A stretch of 64,000 bases of DNA from Clostridium sp. MCC353 (GCF_018785315.1 NZ_WQPN01000173.1:1-64000), one strand, 5' to 3'. Positions 51,412-61,362 are shown, counted from the stretch's first letter. Notes: a model not told the origin generated them from the letters alone. Translations and numbers: made by a program.

Positions 51412-52302
51412 TTATTCCCCTTCTCTTTCATTTTTTTTCTTTAGCTGGGCTTGTATAAATTCAAATATTTTATCCGTATTCTCCCTTGTCCTGAATTTAG
51501 AATCCGCATGCTTTGCCCCATCTATAATTTCAAAATAATCCTGTTTCCGTCCTGCATCAAGCAATGACTTCTGAATCGCATAAGCATGTGCTATAGGCAC
51601 AATCCCATCAGCATTTCCATATTGTAAAAATAATGGCGGTCCACTTTGTTTTATATAGCTGCGTGGATCTGCTTTTTTTGCCATATCCATCTTATTGTGA
51701 ACGGCGCCGCCAAGCAGTTTTGCCTCCGCCGAGTCACAGGATGAAATATCTCCTGACGTCAAATCAACCGGGCCATATAGCGTAACCGCCGCTGCTGCTT
51801 TAGAAGAAACCCCGGCATTTCCCATACTTAAATCCAACAGATCCTCGTCTCCTGACTGGGAAGTAATCATTGACAGGTGTGCACCGGCAGACAGCCCCCA
51901 TAACACAATATTATCTGCATCCAGATTATATTTTTCAGCATTTGCTCTTAGAAAACGGATTGCGGCCTTTAATTCATATATCTGAAGCGGGAACTGACCA
52001 TAAGAAGATAATGTGTAATCTACAGAGGCTACGGCATATCCCCTCTTTAAACCGTCCAGTACAGGCTCCATCCGTTCAGAACTGCGGCTTCCATAAAACC
52101 AGCCGCCTCCATGAACATCCACAATTACCGGAAATGGCCCTTGTCCCGTATCTGGAAAATAAAGATCCATTAATTCATACTCCGTCTTTTCTGCATATGG
52201 AATATTGAGAATTTTATTTTTCAATTCCGGACGCTCTTTTGCCACTGCAACCTCAGGATCCTGAAAATCCGGATCCTGATAAATAATTATACTTTGTTCC
52301 AT
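51412..52302 (-). CDS. Alpha/beta hydrolase (BD-FAE/HSL-like esterase), 296 aa
   Basis: DVHGGGWFYGSRSSE supplies the oxyanion HGGG, LWGLSAGAHLS the nucleophile (GxSxG), and DGIVPIAHAYAI with DGAKHADSKF the Asp and His of the triad. No signal peptide, so cytoplasmic. First gene of the esterase-TRAP unit, 4 bp before dctP; it may hydrolyse an ester imported by the TRAP system (inference). Confidence 0.88.
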   Translation of the reverse strand: MEQSIIIYQDPDFQDPEVAVAKERPELKNKILNIPYAEKTEYELMDLYFPDTGQGPFPVIVDVHGGGWFYGSRSSERMEPVLDGLKRGYAVASVDYTLSSYGQFPLQIYELKAAIRFLRANAEKYNLDADNIVLWGLSAGAHLSMITSQSGDEDLLDLSMGNAGVSSKAAAAVTLYGPVDLTSGDISSCDSAEAKLLGGAVHNKMDMAKKADPRSYIKQSGPPLFLQYGNADGIVPIAHAYAIQKSLLDAGRKQDYFEIIDGAKHADSKFRTRENTDKIFEFIQAQLKKKNEREGE

Positions 52303-52343
52303 TACACCCTCCTCTTCATCCTGTAACGTTTATTTGCATTTAT

Positions 52344-52437
52344 GTTGTGCACAACTTGTATGCAAGTTATTTTATAAAAAATAGGGTTTTATCAACCTAC
52401 TTGTTACTAAAATAGCACAATTTTATTGACATGTCAA
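52344..52437 (-). promoter_or_regulatory. Promoter of the esterase-TRAP operon with palindromic sites
   Basis: On the minus strand TTGACA (52437-52432), 17 bp, TATTTT (52414-52409). The -35 lies in the palindrome TTGACATGTCAA (52426-52437). Further palindromes GTTGTGCACAAC (52344-52355) and AACTTG-TATG-CAAGTT (52353-52368) lie downstream of the -10. These are candidate operators of the GntR regulator encoded just upstream. Confidence 0.65.
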
Positions 52438-52463
52438 CATTTGTTTTGTGCACTTTAACGGTA

Positions 52464-53123
52464 TCACTTCCATTGCAGGTTTTTCATCATGAGTTCAATT
52501 CCTTCATTTCTGGATTTTACAAGGTGTTCTGACAATAAGCCGGCTGCTGTATCATAGTTCTTTTCCAAAATATAATTAATAATATTGATATGTTCTTTCT
52601 GGGATTCAAAAAAACGCTCTTCACGGTTTCCAGCAACCAATGTTCCCATCCGGTAATTCTGATCATACACATTCTTCACAAGGTTCGTAATAAACGTGTT
52701 CTTGCATACTCCAAGAAGATACAAATGCAGCTTTTCCGACGTGTCCATGTCGTACTGCAGCACATTCTCCTGTTTATTATTAAGCAGGTCCATACACAGC
52801 CTTTTAATGTCCTCCAGCGATCCGGCAGACATCTCACTTCCATATTCTCTGATCACATATGGTTCCAAAAGAATGCGGACCTCATAGATATTGTAAATCA
52901 TCCCTGTGGTCAGCTCGCTGACCCATATCCCTCTTTTGGGTACAATTTTTACCAGTTCTTCTTGCTCCAGACGGTTTAAAGCTTCCCTGATCGGTGTCCG
53001 GCTGCTTCCTATCTCATTCATCAGCTCATTTTCTGACAAAACAGCCCCCGGCATATATTCACATTCGATGATTTTTTTTCTTATCGTCGTGTATGCCTTT
53101 TCTTTTAAAGTCCCATGCTCCAT
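52464..53123 (-). CDS. GntR family (FadR/FCD subfamily) regulator, 219 aa
   Basis: N-terminal winged helix (NELMNEIGSSRTPIREALNR, VKIVPKRGIWVSEL) and C-terminal FCD ligand domain, which usually binds an organic acid through a metal. AAAAGGAGTGGTAGA precedes the ATG. Same strand and upstream of the esterase-TRAP unit, so it probably controls that operon in response to its substrate. Confidence 0.9.
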   Translation of the reverse strand: MEHGTLKEKAYTTIRKKIIECEYMPGAVLSENELMNEIGSSRTPIREALNRLEQEELVKIVPKRGIWVSELTTGMIYNIYEVRILLEPYVIREYGSEMSAGSLEDIKRLCMDLLNNKQENVLQYDMDTSEKLHLYLLGVCKNTFITNLVKNVYDQNYRMGTLVAGNREERFFESQKEHINIINYILEKNYDTAAGLLSEHLVKSRNEGIELMMKNLQWK

Positions 53124-53160
53124 TCTACCACTCCTTTTACATCTTTTGTATCTATATAAA

Positions 53161-53197
53161 ATCTACAGTTATAATTTTCACTTTTATAACTGTAGAT
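53161..53197. terminator. Perfect 14-bp hairpin between GH13 and GntR genes
   Basis: ATCTACAGTTATAA (53161-53174) pairs with TTATAACTGTAGAT (53184-53197). Read on the minus strand it is followed by TTTATAT, so it can end the GH13 transcript 20 bp past its stop; it could also be an operator for the GntR gene. Confidence 0.65.
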
Positions 53198-53217
53198 TCC
53201 ACCCATGCTGTATGGCT

Positions 53218-55287
53218 TTATCCTCTGTCATTTTCAGACATCAGGAGTATACCGGAGTTTCCAGGCATCTCAAGCCCAATCACTCCGTCTTTAACTTCAA
53301 CCGCCAATTGTCCTACATTATATCCTTTTTCTGTTGTGAGCACAACCCGCATCATGCTCATCTCATCCGTAACGCCAATTTCCCATACCGGAATCTCCAC
53401 ATGGCGTTCCGACGCGCTGTTATTAATCACTACCACGCATTTCTCCCGCTTATAAGACCTTCCATATGCAATTAACTGCCTGTCGGCCGCCAATTCCTTT
53501 ACAGAGCCCTTTTTGAGCGCCATACTGCGTTTGTGGATGGCGATCATATAGCGGTGGTATTCGATCAGTTCAAAATTCTCTTCCCCCCATGGAAAAGTCC
53601 TGCGGTTATCCGGGTCCGTCCAGCCGCACACGCCCGCTTCGTCCCCGTAATAAAGGGTTGGCGCTCCCGGCCATGTCATCTGAATCATCACCGCTTCCCG
53701 GAACACGCCGTAGTTAATGCCCACAGACGCCGCATCCGGCCCAGCCGTGCCGATCCGCCCCACCGTCCGGTTGGTCCGGGTCAGGAATCTGGAATGGTCA
53801 TGGTTGGACAGTTCGTTCATGGCCACCTGGAGAGACGGGGTCTGCATCCGGCTCATATGGTAATTCATGGAACGGAAAAAGCTCTGTCCGTCTCCAAATA
53901 AACTGCCGTTATATTCGTCGCTGTGCTTTTCCATGCCCGTCAAAAACCAGGTCACCGGCTCCATAAACGCATCGTAATTCATCACCGTATCCCACTGGTC
54001 CCCCTGGAGCCAGCTGCTGGGATCTCCATAATGTTCCGCCAGAATAATGGCGTTGGGATTGGCCTCTTTTACCGTATTTCTGAAATCCCGCCAAAACTGG
54101 TGGTTGGTTTCGCTGGTATGGCCCAAATCGGCCGCCACATCCAGACGCCATCCATCCACACTGTAGGGCGGCGACACCCATTTTCTCGCGATCTTCATGA
54201 TATATTCGTAAAGTTTCGGCGATTCTTCATAGTTCAGCTTAGGAAGGGTGCTGTGCCCCCACCAGCCGTCATAATTCCCGTTATAAGGCCATGCCTCATC
54301 ATTATAAAACTTAAAAAAGGTACGGTACGGGCTGTCTTTGGAGATATAGGCCCCCGGCTCATAACTGCCCTGGCGCTCATAAATCCTCTCCCGGTCAAGC
54401 CATTTGTTAAATGATCCGCAGTGATTGAACACCCCGTCAATGATCACTTTCATGCCCCTTTTATGAACTTCCTCCACAAAGCGGGCAAAAAATTCATTGC
54501 TGGCCTCTAAGTTCTCTTTGTCCGCCGAACGGATCATGTATTTAGTGGCCTTATCATTGTTTGGCGAATTCTCTTCCACCAGCTCCCCGCCGTCTTTCAC
54601 AATCACACCGTAATGCGGATCAATATAGTCATAATCCTGGCAGTCATACTTATGGTTGGACGGCGATACGAAAATAGGATTGAAATAAATCACTTCCACC
54701 CCAAGATACTGCAGATAGTCCAGTTTATCCCAAACTCCCTGCAGATCACCGCCGTAAAAACAGCCCACATCCATGGAGGACGGATTCTTCTTCCAGTCTT
54801 CCACCCGGGAAACAGGCCGCCCAATGTAGATATATTCGCAGCTCTCCACATCATTGGAAATGTCGCCCCGGTTAAACCGGTCCACGAATATCTGATACAT
54901 CACAGCCCCTTTTGCCCACTCGGGTGTATGAAACCCCGGAGTGATCCTGAAACTGAAACAGCTTTGAATATCCGCCGTAGCTCCCAGCCGGTTATAATAG
55001 CAGACCTCCATCCCTTTCATCACCTGAAAGAAATAGTTTTTCGGCACGCTCCCAGCGTCAATCCAGGTCTGGTAATAATCAAACAACTGGTCCGCATCGT
55101 ATTTTATCATCTCTGTTTCAATGTAATTATCCGGTTCTATATAGCAGACGCGGTCCGCGTCATTCCTGGCAGTACGGAAACGCAGCCGGACTAACTGCCC
55201 CTCATCGGGCTCAGGCGGCATTCGGTAATCCTCTGTTTCATCGCAAAATAACGCTCTTCTATTTATAGCATTCTTATGATTATCCAT
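53218..55287 (-). CDS. GH13 alpha-amylase family glycosidase (neopullulanase-like), 689 aa
   Basis: An N-terminal beta domain precedes the catalytic barrel. The conserved GH13 regions are visible: DGVFNHCG (I), GWRLDVA with the nucleophile Asp (II), IILAEHYG with the acid Glu (III) and ELSNHDHSR (IV). Layout and length fit intracellular neopullulanase/cyclomaltodextrinase-type enzymes that cut maltodextrins; no signal peptide. A single-gene unit with its own promoter and terminator. Confidence 0.92.
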   Translation of the reverse strand: MDNHKNAINRRALFCDETEDYRMPPEPDEGQLVRLRFRTARNDADRVCYIEPDNYIETEMIKYDADQLFDYYQTWIDAGSVPKNYFFQVMKGMEVCYYNRLGATADIQSCFSFRITPGFHTPEWAKGAVMYQIFVDRFNRGDISNDVESCEYIYIGRPVSRVEDWKKNPSSMDVGCFYGGDLQGVWDKLDYLQYLGVEVIYFNPIFVSPSNHKYDCQDYDYIDPHYGVIVKDGGELVEENSPNNDKATKYMIRSADKENLEASNEFFARFVEEVHKRGMKVIIDGVFNHCGSFNKWLDRERIYERQGSYEPGAYISKDSPYRTFFKFYNDEAWPYNGNYDGWWGHSTLPKLNYEESPKLYEYIMKIARKWVSPPYSVDGWRLDVAADLGHTSETNHQFWRDFRNTVKEANPNAIILAEHYGDPSSWLQGDQWDTVMNYDAFMEPVTWFLTGMEKHSDEYNGSLFGDGQSFFRSMNYHMSRMQTPSLQVAMNELSNHDHSRFLTRTNRTVGRIGTAGPDAASVGINYGVFREAVMIQMTWPGAPTLYYGDEAGVCGWTDPDNRRTFPWGEENFELIEYHRYMIAIHKRSMALKKGSVKELAADRQLIAYGRSYKREKCVVVINNSASERHVEIPVWEIGVTDEMSMMRVVLTTEKGYNVGQLAVEVKDGVIGLEMPGNSGILLMSENDRG

Positions 55288-55327
55288 AACTAAAGCCCTT
55301 CTTCGTTATCTATTTCCCCTCCCCTTC

Positions 55328-55356
55328 ATTTTAAATGATTGAATTAGAATATACAA
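55328..55356 (-). promoter_or_regulatory. Promoter of the GH13 gene
   Basis: TTGTAT (55356-55351), 17 bp, TAAAAT (55333-55328) on the minus strand, 40 bp before the start codon. The remaining intergenic sequence to 55520 shows nothing recognisable. Confidence 0.55.
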
Positions 55357-55526
55357 CAGAAATATCCACCAGTTTTCAGATACCGGTTTCCATTATATTG
55401 TCCAAATTCTTCTGTATTGCCCTGACTGTCTGCGGGCACAGGCTGTGAAAAATGTATTCCTGTTATATAAAATACCCCGGAAGTCCTTTTTATTTCTTTG
55501 AGAAGGACATTCATTCGGATAAGTAA

Positions 55527-55552
55527 AAGAGCCAGCGGGGTAGCTGGCTCTT
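55527..55552 (-). terminator. Likely terminator of the ftsH transcript
   Basis: AAGAGCCAGC pairs with GCTGGCTCTT around a six-base loop; on the minus strand the stem runs into CTCTTTTACTT. It lies about 200 bp past the ftsH stop. The stretch 55553-55751 shows no gene. Confidence 0.6.
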
Positions 55553-55751
55553 CTAGGAGAAGGTATTTCGTTTCTTATGGGGTGTAGCAAAAACTATATA
55601 ATGTATTGGGGGGGTTACGTTAATTATAATAGCATATGCGCCGGAATAAGTGTGCACAAACATGAAGAAATTACATAAGTTTTTTTATGCATTTTCACAG
55701 AGCATTTTTTCATGAAATTATATTTCATAAGATTTTTCACCAAAAACCAGC

Positions 55752-57554
55752 TTAAAATAAGGCTTCAAACTCTTCCTGCCCGATTTTTTCCTTTTCAATT
55801 AACAGCTGACAGCAGGCGTGCAATACATTCTCATGTTCCAAAATCATCTTTTTGGCTTTCTCATAACAATCATCTATGATGTGCTTCACTTCAGCGTCAA
55901 TGGCTGTAGCCACCCCTTCGCCATAGCTTCTGGTATGGGCCAGATCCCGGCCGATAAACACCTCGTCTTCGTCCCCGCCATAATCCACCATGCCGATCTT
56001 ATCGGACATGCCGTATTTGGTGACCATGGCTCTGGCGATAGCCGTTGCCTGCTTGATATCCTGTGACGCGCCGGTGGTCACATCCTTAAAAATGATCTCT
56101 TCCGCTATGCGCCCGCCCAGGGACACCATGATGTTCTGAAGCATCTTTCCTTTGGTGTTGAACAGCTCATCTTTTTCCGGAAGAGGCATGGTGTAGCCTG
56201 CCGCCCCCATACCGGTTGGTATGATGGAAACCGTATGAACCGGGCCCACATCCGGGAGAAGGTGGAATAAAATCGCATGGCCCGCTTCGTGATAAGCGGT
56301 AATCCGTTTTTCTTTCTCGGAGATCACCTTGCTCTTCTTTTCCGCACCGATTCCAACTTTTATAAATGCGCGGTCAATATCCGCCTGGCGGATAAATTTA
56401 TGGTCTTCTTTGGCCGCCAGGATCGCAGCCTCATTCATCAGGTTTTCCAAATCCGCGCCTGTAAATCCGGCGGTAGTACGCGCTACCCGGCCCAGATCCA
56501 CATCCTCTCCCAGCGGTTTTTCCCTGGAATGGACGCCTAAAATCTCTTCCCGGCCCCTCACATCCGGCCTGCCGACCATAACTTTCCGGTCGAAACGGCC
56601 CGGCCTTAAAATAGCGGGATCCAGTATATCCACACGGTTGGTCGCCGCCATCACGATGATTCCTTCATTTACGCCAAAACCGTCCATCTCCACGAGGAGC
56701 TGGTTTAAGGTCTGCTCTCTTTCATCATGGCCGCCGCCCATGCCGGTGCCTCTCCGCCGTGCAACCGCATCGATCTCATCGATAAATACAATACAAGGCG
56801 CGTTCTTTTTCGCTTCCTCAAACAGATCACGGACACGGGATGCGCCCACGCCCACGAACATCTCCACAAAATCAGAGCCGGAAATGCTGAAAAACGGCAC
56901 TCCCGCCTCGCCTGCCACGGCCTTTGCAAGCAATGTCTTACCGGTTCCAGGAGGGCCCACCAGCAGCATTCCCTTAGGAATACGGGCGCCCAACTGGGTA
57001 TATTTCTGCGGATTTTTAAGGAAATCCACCAATTCTTCCAAATCTTCTTTTTCTTCCTTCAGTCCGGCCACCTTCTGGAAGTTTATTTTGCTGTCCCTGC
57101 TCATTCTCGCCCGGCTTTTGCCAAAATTCATCATCTTGGCATTGGTGCCGCCGCCTGCTGCCCTGGCATTCATCATCATGATGATCACAACCAGCACAAC
57201 CGCAGAAATCACAATTGGAACCACGACGCTGAGCAGATAATTCTCCTGCGGAACATTATCAAAAGAAAATACCACGTCATTATCCATCATAAGCGTCTTC
57301 ACTTCATTAACATCCGGCACATAAATCTTGCTCACCGTGCCGTCTTTAAAATACAGCTCCACCTCGCCGGTAGGCGTCTCTTTATTCTGTTTAATCAGCG
57401 CCGAATCGATGCGGTCTGCATCCACGGCCTCTAAAAACTGCTGGTAGGTGATCCTCTCTGACGCTCCCTGCCTTGGAAATGTGGTCGCCAGCACGACCAG
57501 CATAATCATCAGAGCCATAAATCCTAATCCTCTAAAAGGTTGTTGTTGTTTCAA
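55752..57554 (-). CDS. ftsH: ATP-dependent zinc metalloprotease FtsH, 600 aa, TTG start
   Basis: A membrane-anchored AAA+ protease that removes damaged or regulatory membrane proteins. Two N-terminal helices flank an extracytoplasmic domain; Walker A GPPGTGKT, Walker [14 protein letters not shown] ([20 protein letters not shown]) and the zinc motif HEAGHA follow. The start is a TTG at 57554, seven bases after AAGGAGG. Last gene of the tilS-hpt-ftsH run conserved across Bacillota. Confidence 0.96.
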   Translation of the reverse strand: MKQQQPFRGLGFMALMIMLVVLATTFPRQGASERITYQQFLEAVDADRIDSALIKQNKETPTGEVELYFKDGTVSKIYVPDVNEVKTLMMDNDVVFSFDNVPQENYLLSVVVPIVISAVVLVVIIMMMNARAAGGGTNAKMMNFGKSRARMSRDSKINFQKVAGLKEEKEDLEELVDFLKNPQKYTQLGARIPKGMLLVGPPGTGKTLLAKAVAGEAGVPFFSISGSDFVEMFVGVGASRVRDLFEEAKKNAPCIVFIDEIDAVARRRGTGMGGGHDEREQTLNQLLVEMDGFGVNEGIIVMAATNRVDILDPAILRPGRFDRKVMVGRPDVRGREEILGVHSREKPLGEDVDLGRVARTTAGFTGADLENLMNEAAILAAKEDHKFIRQADIDRAFIKVGIGAEKKSKVISEKEKRITAYHEAGHAILFHLLPDVGPVHTVSIIPTGMGAAGYTMPLPEKDELFNTKGKMLQNIMVSLGGRIAEEIIFKDVTTGASQDIKQATAIARAMVTKYGMSDKIGMVDYGGDEDEVFIGRDLAHTRSYGEGVATAIDAEVKHIIDDCYEKAKKMILEHENVLHACCQLLIEKEKIGQEEFEALF

Positions 57555-57565
57555 CTCCTGCCTCC

Positions 57566-58090
57566 TTACTGCTCCACTACCCCGATATAAGGTAAGTTCC
57601 TATATTTTTGATCAAAATCAAGCCCATATCCGACCACAAATTCATCCGGGATTGTAAAGCAGGTATAATCTACCTGAACCTGTTTTTTCACCCTTCTCTC
57701 CGGTTTGTCAAGCAGGGTGCAGAGCTTAACGCTTCTCGGATTCCTCTGCTTTAACACTTCAATCAAATAAGCCAGAGTTCTTCCGGAATCGATGATATCT
57801 TCCACAATCAATACATCTTTGCCCTCCAGCGGTTCATCCAGATCCTTAATGATCCTCACAACCCCGCTGGACGCGGTGCCCGATCCATAGCTGGATACAG
57901 ACATAAAATCAAGGGATACCGGCACAGTGATCCTCTTAGCCAGTTCACAGGTAAAGAACACGCCGCCCTTTAATATGCAGATCAAATGAATCTGCTTTCC
58001 CTCATAATCTTTGCTGATCTGAGCAGCAATTTCGTTAATCCTGACATTAACCTCTTCTTCTGATAATAATACCCTAATCTTGTCAGCCAC
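57566..58090 (-). CDS. hpt: Hypoxanthine phosphoribosyltransferase, 174 aa
   Basis: Salvages hypoxanthine/guanine with PRPP. The PRPP loop VLIVEDIIDSGRTLAYL and ICILKGGVFF are the family markers. A GTG at 58090 lies after GGAGGAAAGAAAA and overlaps the tilS stop by eight bases; the ATG five codons earlier (58105) has no good site, so the GTG is preferred. Standard neighbour of tilS and ftsH. Confidence 0.93.
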   Translation of the reverse strand: MADKIRVLLSEEEVNVRINEIAAQISKDYEGKQIHLICILKGGVFFTCELAKRITVPVSLDFMSVSSYGSGTASSGVVRIIKDLDEPLEGKDVLIVEDIIDSGRTLAYLIEVLKQRNPRSVKLCTLLDKPERRVKKQVQVDYTCFTIPDEFVVGYGLDFDQKYRNLPYIGVVEQ

Positions 58091-59438
58091 TTTTCTTTCC
58101 TCCATCTAATTGTACCTGCAATACATTTTTTGTATTATCCGTCACTTTATAATATTCACTTATCCGGTATCCGATAATCCAGATAATATGTTTTCCATCT
58201 GCCAACAGCGGAATATGATCCCGCACTTCCCTGGGGATTTTCTCATCAATCATGAAGGCCTTAACCGTTTTCCGGCCTCCCGGTATGGTGATAAAATCTC
58301 CGGTTTCGCGTATCCGGACAGATACCATACCCTTGATTTTATCATAATCAAACCATTTCGTATACCGGTTTTTGGGAATTTCCGATGATTTTTCATAAGG
58401 AAATACCGTAAAAACAGGCTCCGGCAGCCAAACGGAGGGCTGCTTATCCACAACATCGTCTTTTTTTCTCTTTTCTATCCACAAATTGCGGTAATCTCTC
58501 CGCGCGAGGAGGCCGTAAGGCAGATCCACCCTGCTTCCGGTTTCCTTCAAAAGCAGTTCCTGCACCTGTTCAATATGCCTGGATGAAATGTCTTTTCCAT
58601 GGCCTGCCGCCTGCTTAATCATGCTGAACAACACGTAGGTCTGGATGATGGACGGCTGGCCCTCCAGCGCCTGGACCGGCATGCCCCATCCGTTTTCCTC
58701 TGTCACTCCGCAATCGTTTAAAAGTTTCCCCGCCTGAGCGGCCAGATATTCATCCGCCTGGAATATTAGTTTTCCGGCATGGTCTATGTTTTGGGCCGCC
58801 CGGGGATTGATCAGTTCCCCTATCATGGGTATGATCTGGTTTCGCAGTTTATTTCTCGTATAATCATCCGTCAGATTTGTGGAATCCGTACAGTAAGGGA
58901 TCTTCCTCTCATTCAGATAGCAGAGAATTTCTTCCCTTCCAAAACAAAGCAGCGGACGCACAATCCGGTCTCTGACCGGCGCGATTCCGCCAATTCCTTT
59001 CAGTCCGCTTCCCCGGAACAGGTTGTGAAGGATCGTCTCCACATTATCATCCCGGTGATGCGCTACCGCTATCCTGTCCGCTCCGGTCCGCTCCGCCTCA
59101 AGGCCGAACTCCCGGTACCTGATCTCCCGCCCCGCCTCTTCCAGAGACAGTCCGTGTTCCCTGGCGTAACGGGCGGCATCCGCGCGGATCACCCGGCAGG
59201 GAACCTCCAGGCTCCGGCAAAATTCCTCCACATAAGCGGCGTCCCTGTCCGCCTCCTCACCCCGCAGCCCATGATGTACGTGCAGGGCGGACACCTCGAT
59301 GCCCAGCTTCTCCCGGTTTACAGCCAGCAAATGCAAAAGGCACACAGAATCAGCGCCGCCCGATACAGCGGCGACGACACGTTCTCCCTCACGGAACATA
59401 TGATATTTTTCACTGAATTCCAGAAATCTCTTTTGCAT
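58083..59438 (-). CDS. tilS: tRNA(Ile)-lysidine synthetase, 451 aa
   Basis: Makes lysidine at the wobble base of tRNA-Ile(CAU), essential for AUA decoding. The PP-loop motif VVAAVSGGADSVCLLHLL, LHVHHGLRG and AVAHHRDDNVETILHNLFRG are visible, with the C-terminal TilS domains. The ATG at 59438 follows AAAGGTGATATCATC; the in-frame extension to 59534 runs into the repeat array. Confidence 0.94.
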   Translation of the reverse strand: MQKRFLEFSEKYHMFREGERVVAAVSGGADSVCLLHLLAVNREKLGIEVSALHVHHGLRGEEADRDAAYVEEFCRSLEVPCRVIRADAARYAREHGLSLEEAGREIRYREFGLEAERTGADRIAVAHHRDDNVETILHNLFRGSGLKGIGGIAPVRDRIVRPLLCFGREEILCYLNERKIPYCTDSTNLTDDYTRNKLRNQIIPMIGELINPRAAQNIDHAGKLIFQADEYLAAQAGKLLNDCGVTEENGWGMPVQALEGQPSIIQTYVLFSMIKQAAGHGKDISSRHIEQVQELLLKETGSRVDLPYGLLARRDYRNLWIEKRKKDDVVDKQPSVWLPEPVFTVFPYEKSSEIPKNRYTKWFDYDKIKGMVSVRIRETGDFITIPGGRKTVKAFMIDEKIPREVRDHIPLLADGKHIIWIIGYRISEYYKVTDNTKNVLQVQLDGGKKSG

Positions 59439-59501
59439 GATGATATCACCTTTCTGGAGTGTGTTTAAGCCTTCAAATACACTCTGCATCTTTCCGCCTA
59501 C

Positions 59502-59910
59502 GTTATAATTCAGACGGCTAATCTTCTTGACCAAAAATACCGGTCAAGAAGCATCGGATGTCCATCCGATGTGAAAATTGATAAAGATAGCCGCTTACAA
59601 GCCAGCTTGACGCTGCTTTCTTTATCAATTTTAATGATTCAGACGGCTAATCTTCTTGACCGAAAAAACCGGTCAAGAAGCATCGGATGTCCATCCGATG
59701 CGAAAATTGATAAAGATAGCCGCTTACAAGCCAGCTTGACGCTGCTTTCTTTATCAATTTTAATGATTCAGACGGCTAATCTTCTTGACCGAAAATGCCG
59801 GTCAAGAAGCATCGGATGTCCATCCGATGCGAAAATTGATAAAGAAAGCCGCTTACAAGCCAGCTTGACGCTGCTTTCTTTATCAATTTTCCCGCCGTCT
59901 CAACTGTTAC
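59502..59910. repeat. Tandem array of three family B units
   Basis: CAGACGGCTAATCTTCTTGAC begins units at 59511, 59640 and 59769, an exact 129-bp period. Each unit holds CTTCTTGACC/GGTCAAGAAG, CATCGGATGTCCATCCGATG and the long GAAAATTGATAAAG hairpin. Only the third ends with the normal terminus (CCCGCCGTCTCAACTGTTAC). It fills the tilS-spoIIE gap, so tilS transcription must start inside it or cross it. Confidence 0.92.
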
Positions 59911-59946
59911 TAATAATATACTAGTATTCCGCGATACATGCAAATA

Positions 59947-61362
59947 TTATTTTCGTTTCCAGATTCCGGCCGCCAATACGGTCATATCATCCCTGGCCGC
60001 ATTAGAAAAAGAACATGCGAACCTGAGAATCCGTTCTGCCATGTCCTGCGGCGTCTTCCTGGGCATGCTGTCCAGGTATTCTTTTAACACGAGTTCCTTA
60101 TCCTCTCCCGGCAGGGCGTCCAACACCCCGTCGCTGACCATGATGATCCTGTCATCATCCCATAATTTTCTGGACAGCAGAAGTGGTTCCACCGTATTCA
60201 GCACGCCCATGGGCACGTCTCCCGCTTCCAGTATTTCAACTCCATTTTCACTCATCACATAGGTGGCCGAGGCTCCCAGCTTCATAGCTTCCAGAACTCC
60301 GGTGTGAAGATCCACAAGACACAGATCCAGGGTGGCCGGATGCTGCTCCGTACCCGACAAAAGGAGCACCGTATTCACCAGTTTTAATGCCGACCGGCAG
60401 GAAAACCCTGTGCCTAAAAGCTGTTCCGTCAGTTCTATCACCTTCTGGCTCTCCCCTGACGCGGTCTGCCCGCTTCCCATTCCATCGGAAATGCTCATCA
60501 GCACCTGGCCCGGAACGTGTTCCCCATAGGTGTAATTATCGCCGGATACCGTCTCGCCCCGCTTCGAAGCCCGGGCCACTCCGTATAACATCCGGTACGC
60601 TCCCTCTTCTATAAAGCGGACGGTCGCAAACTGGCGGGTTATGATGTTCTTGCTGTCCTTTGCCACATCCCATTCCGTTCCTCCCATGGCCTGTCCGATC
60701 AGTCCCGCCGCTTCCTTTGAGGTCATGCACCTTCCGTTGGTGGTTTTGACAGTCAGATATGCCTCACGCCTCTTATTCTCATATTCCAGCACCAGCAGGT
60801 TTTCCACCGCCATATGATGCCGCCGCAAAATTCTTCTGATCCCGTCCGCCTTGGTGGATGTGATATCCACCGCCTCCTCCATCTGATGGGAAAATTCCTC
60901 CAGAATCATCGCCAGCTCCCGAAACTGTACCACCACCGCGTCCCGGCTCTCCAAAAAACGGTTCTTCCAGCTTAAATTCATGGTGGCCTTTCCCAGGTTC
61001 CTGTTTAACTGGCCCAGATAGTCGTTTTTTTTCCTGCACATTTCCTGAAACAGCCGGGGCATGTCCGAATGCTCTACCATCCCTTTCTGCTCAAATGCCC
61101 TCAGCAGATAGTACAGATAATAGCTGTCCTCTTTTTCACTGTCCGAATAAATATTGCATTTATTGCAGCTTCCGCAGACCACAGCCGCAGCCGTCTGCAT
61201 GGCCGCCATGCCGTCTTCTTTTGTCAGCTTCTGTCCGTCATTTATTTCATCGGCAAAGGCCTTTGCCAGCTCTTCCAAAGAACCGGCCATATCATTGAGC
61301 CTTCTCGCCGTATAGATATTCACATCAGCCATATCTTTATGTACGTATCTCCTTTTTAACAC
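59947..61362 (-). CDS. spoIIE: Stage II sporulation protein E-type phosphatase lacking the membrane domain, 471 aa
   Basis: SpoIIE dephosphorylates SpoIIAA to release sigma-F in the forespore. The C-terminal PP2C domain is complete: LMSISDGMGSGQTASGESQK, IIMVSDGVLDALPG and AARDDMTVLAAGI carry the metal-binding acids. The protein starts at MLKRRYVHKDMADVNIYTAR, in the central regulatory region; the ten-helix N-terminal domain of the Bacillus protein is absent and is not in the 106-bp gap upstream. A GTG at 61362 follows GAGGAGG, so the short form looks genuine. Gene order between divIC and tilS supports the call. A Spo0A-type promoter lies at 61397-61462. Confidence 0.9.
   Translation of the reverse strand: MLKRRYVHKDMADVNIYTARRLNDMAGSLEELAKAFADEINDGQKLTKEDGMAAMQTAAAVVCGSCNKCNIYSDSEKEDSYYLYYLLRAFEQKGMVEHSDMPRLFQEMCRKKNDYLGQLNRNLGKATMNLSWKNRFLESRDAVVVQFRELAMILEEFSHQMEEAVDITSTKADGIRRILRRHHMAVENLLVLEYENKRREAYLTVKTTNGRCMTSKEAAGLIGQAMGGTEWDVAKDSKNIITRQFATVRFIEEGAYRMLYGVARASKRGETVSGDNYTYGEHVPGQVLMSISDGMGSGQTASGESQKVIELTEQLLGTGFSCRSALKLVNTVLLLSGTEQHPATLDLCLVDLHTGVLEAMKLGASATYVMSENGVEILEAGDVPMGVLNTVEPLLLSRKLWDDDRIIMVSDGVLDALPGEDKELVLKEYLDSMPRKTPQDMAERILRFACSFSNAARDDMTVLAAGIWKRK

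Noticed and set aside
56329-57240. 303-codon plus-strand ORF
   Set aside because: Shadow of ftsH; no family features.
59511-59910. Possible CRISPR array from regularly spaced repeats
   Set aside because: The 129-bp units are contiguous with no unique spacers, and no cas genes are present.
59571-59924. 117-codon ORF with a 43-residue internal repeat (KIDKDSRLQASLTLLSLSI)
   Set aside because: It is the translation of the three-unit family B array; no ribosome binding site, and the same peptide appears at other copies of the element because the DNA repeats.
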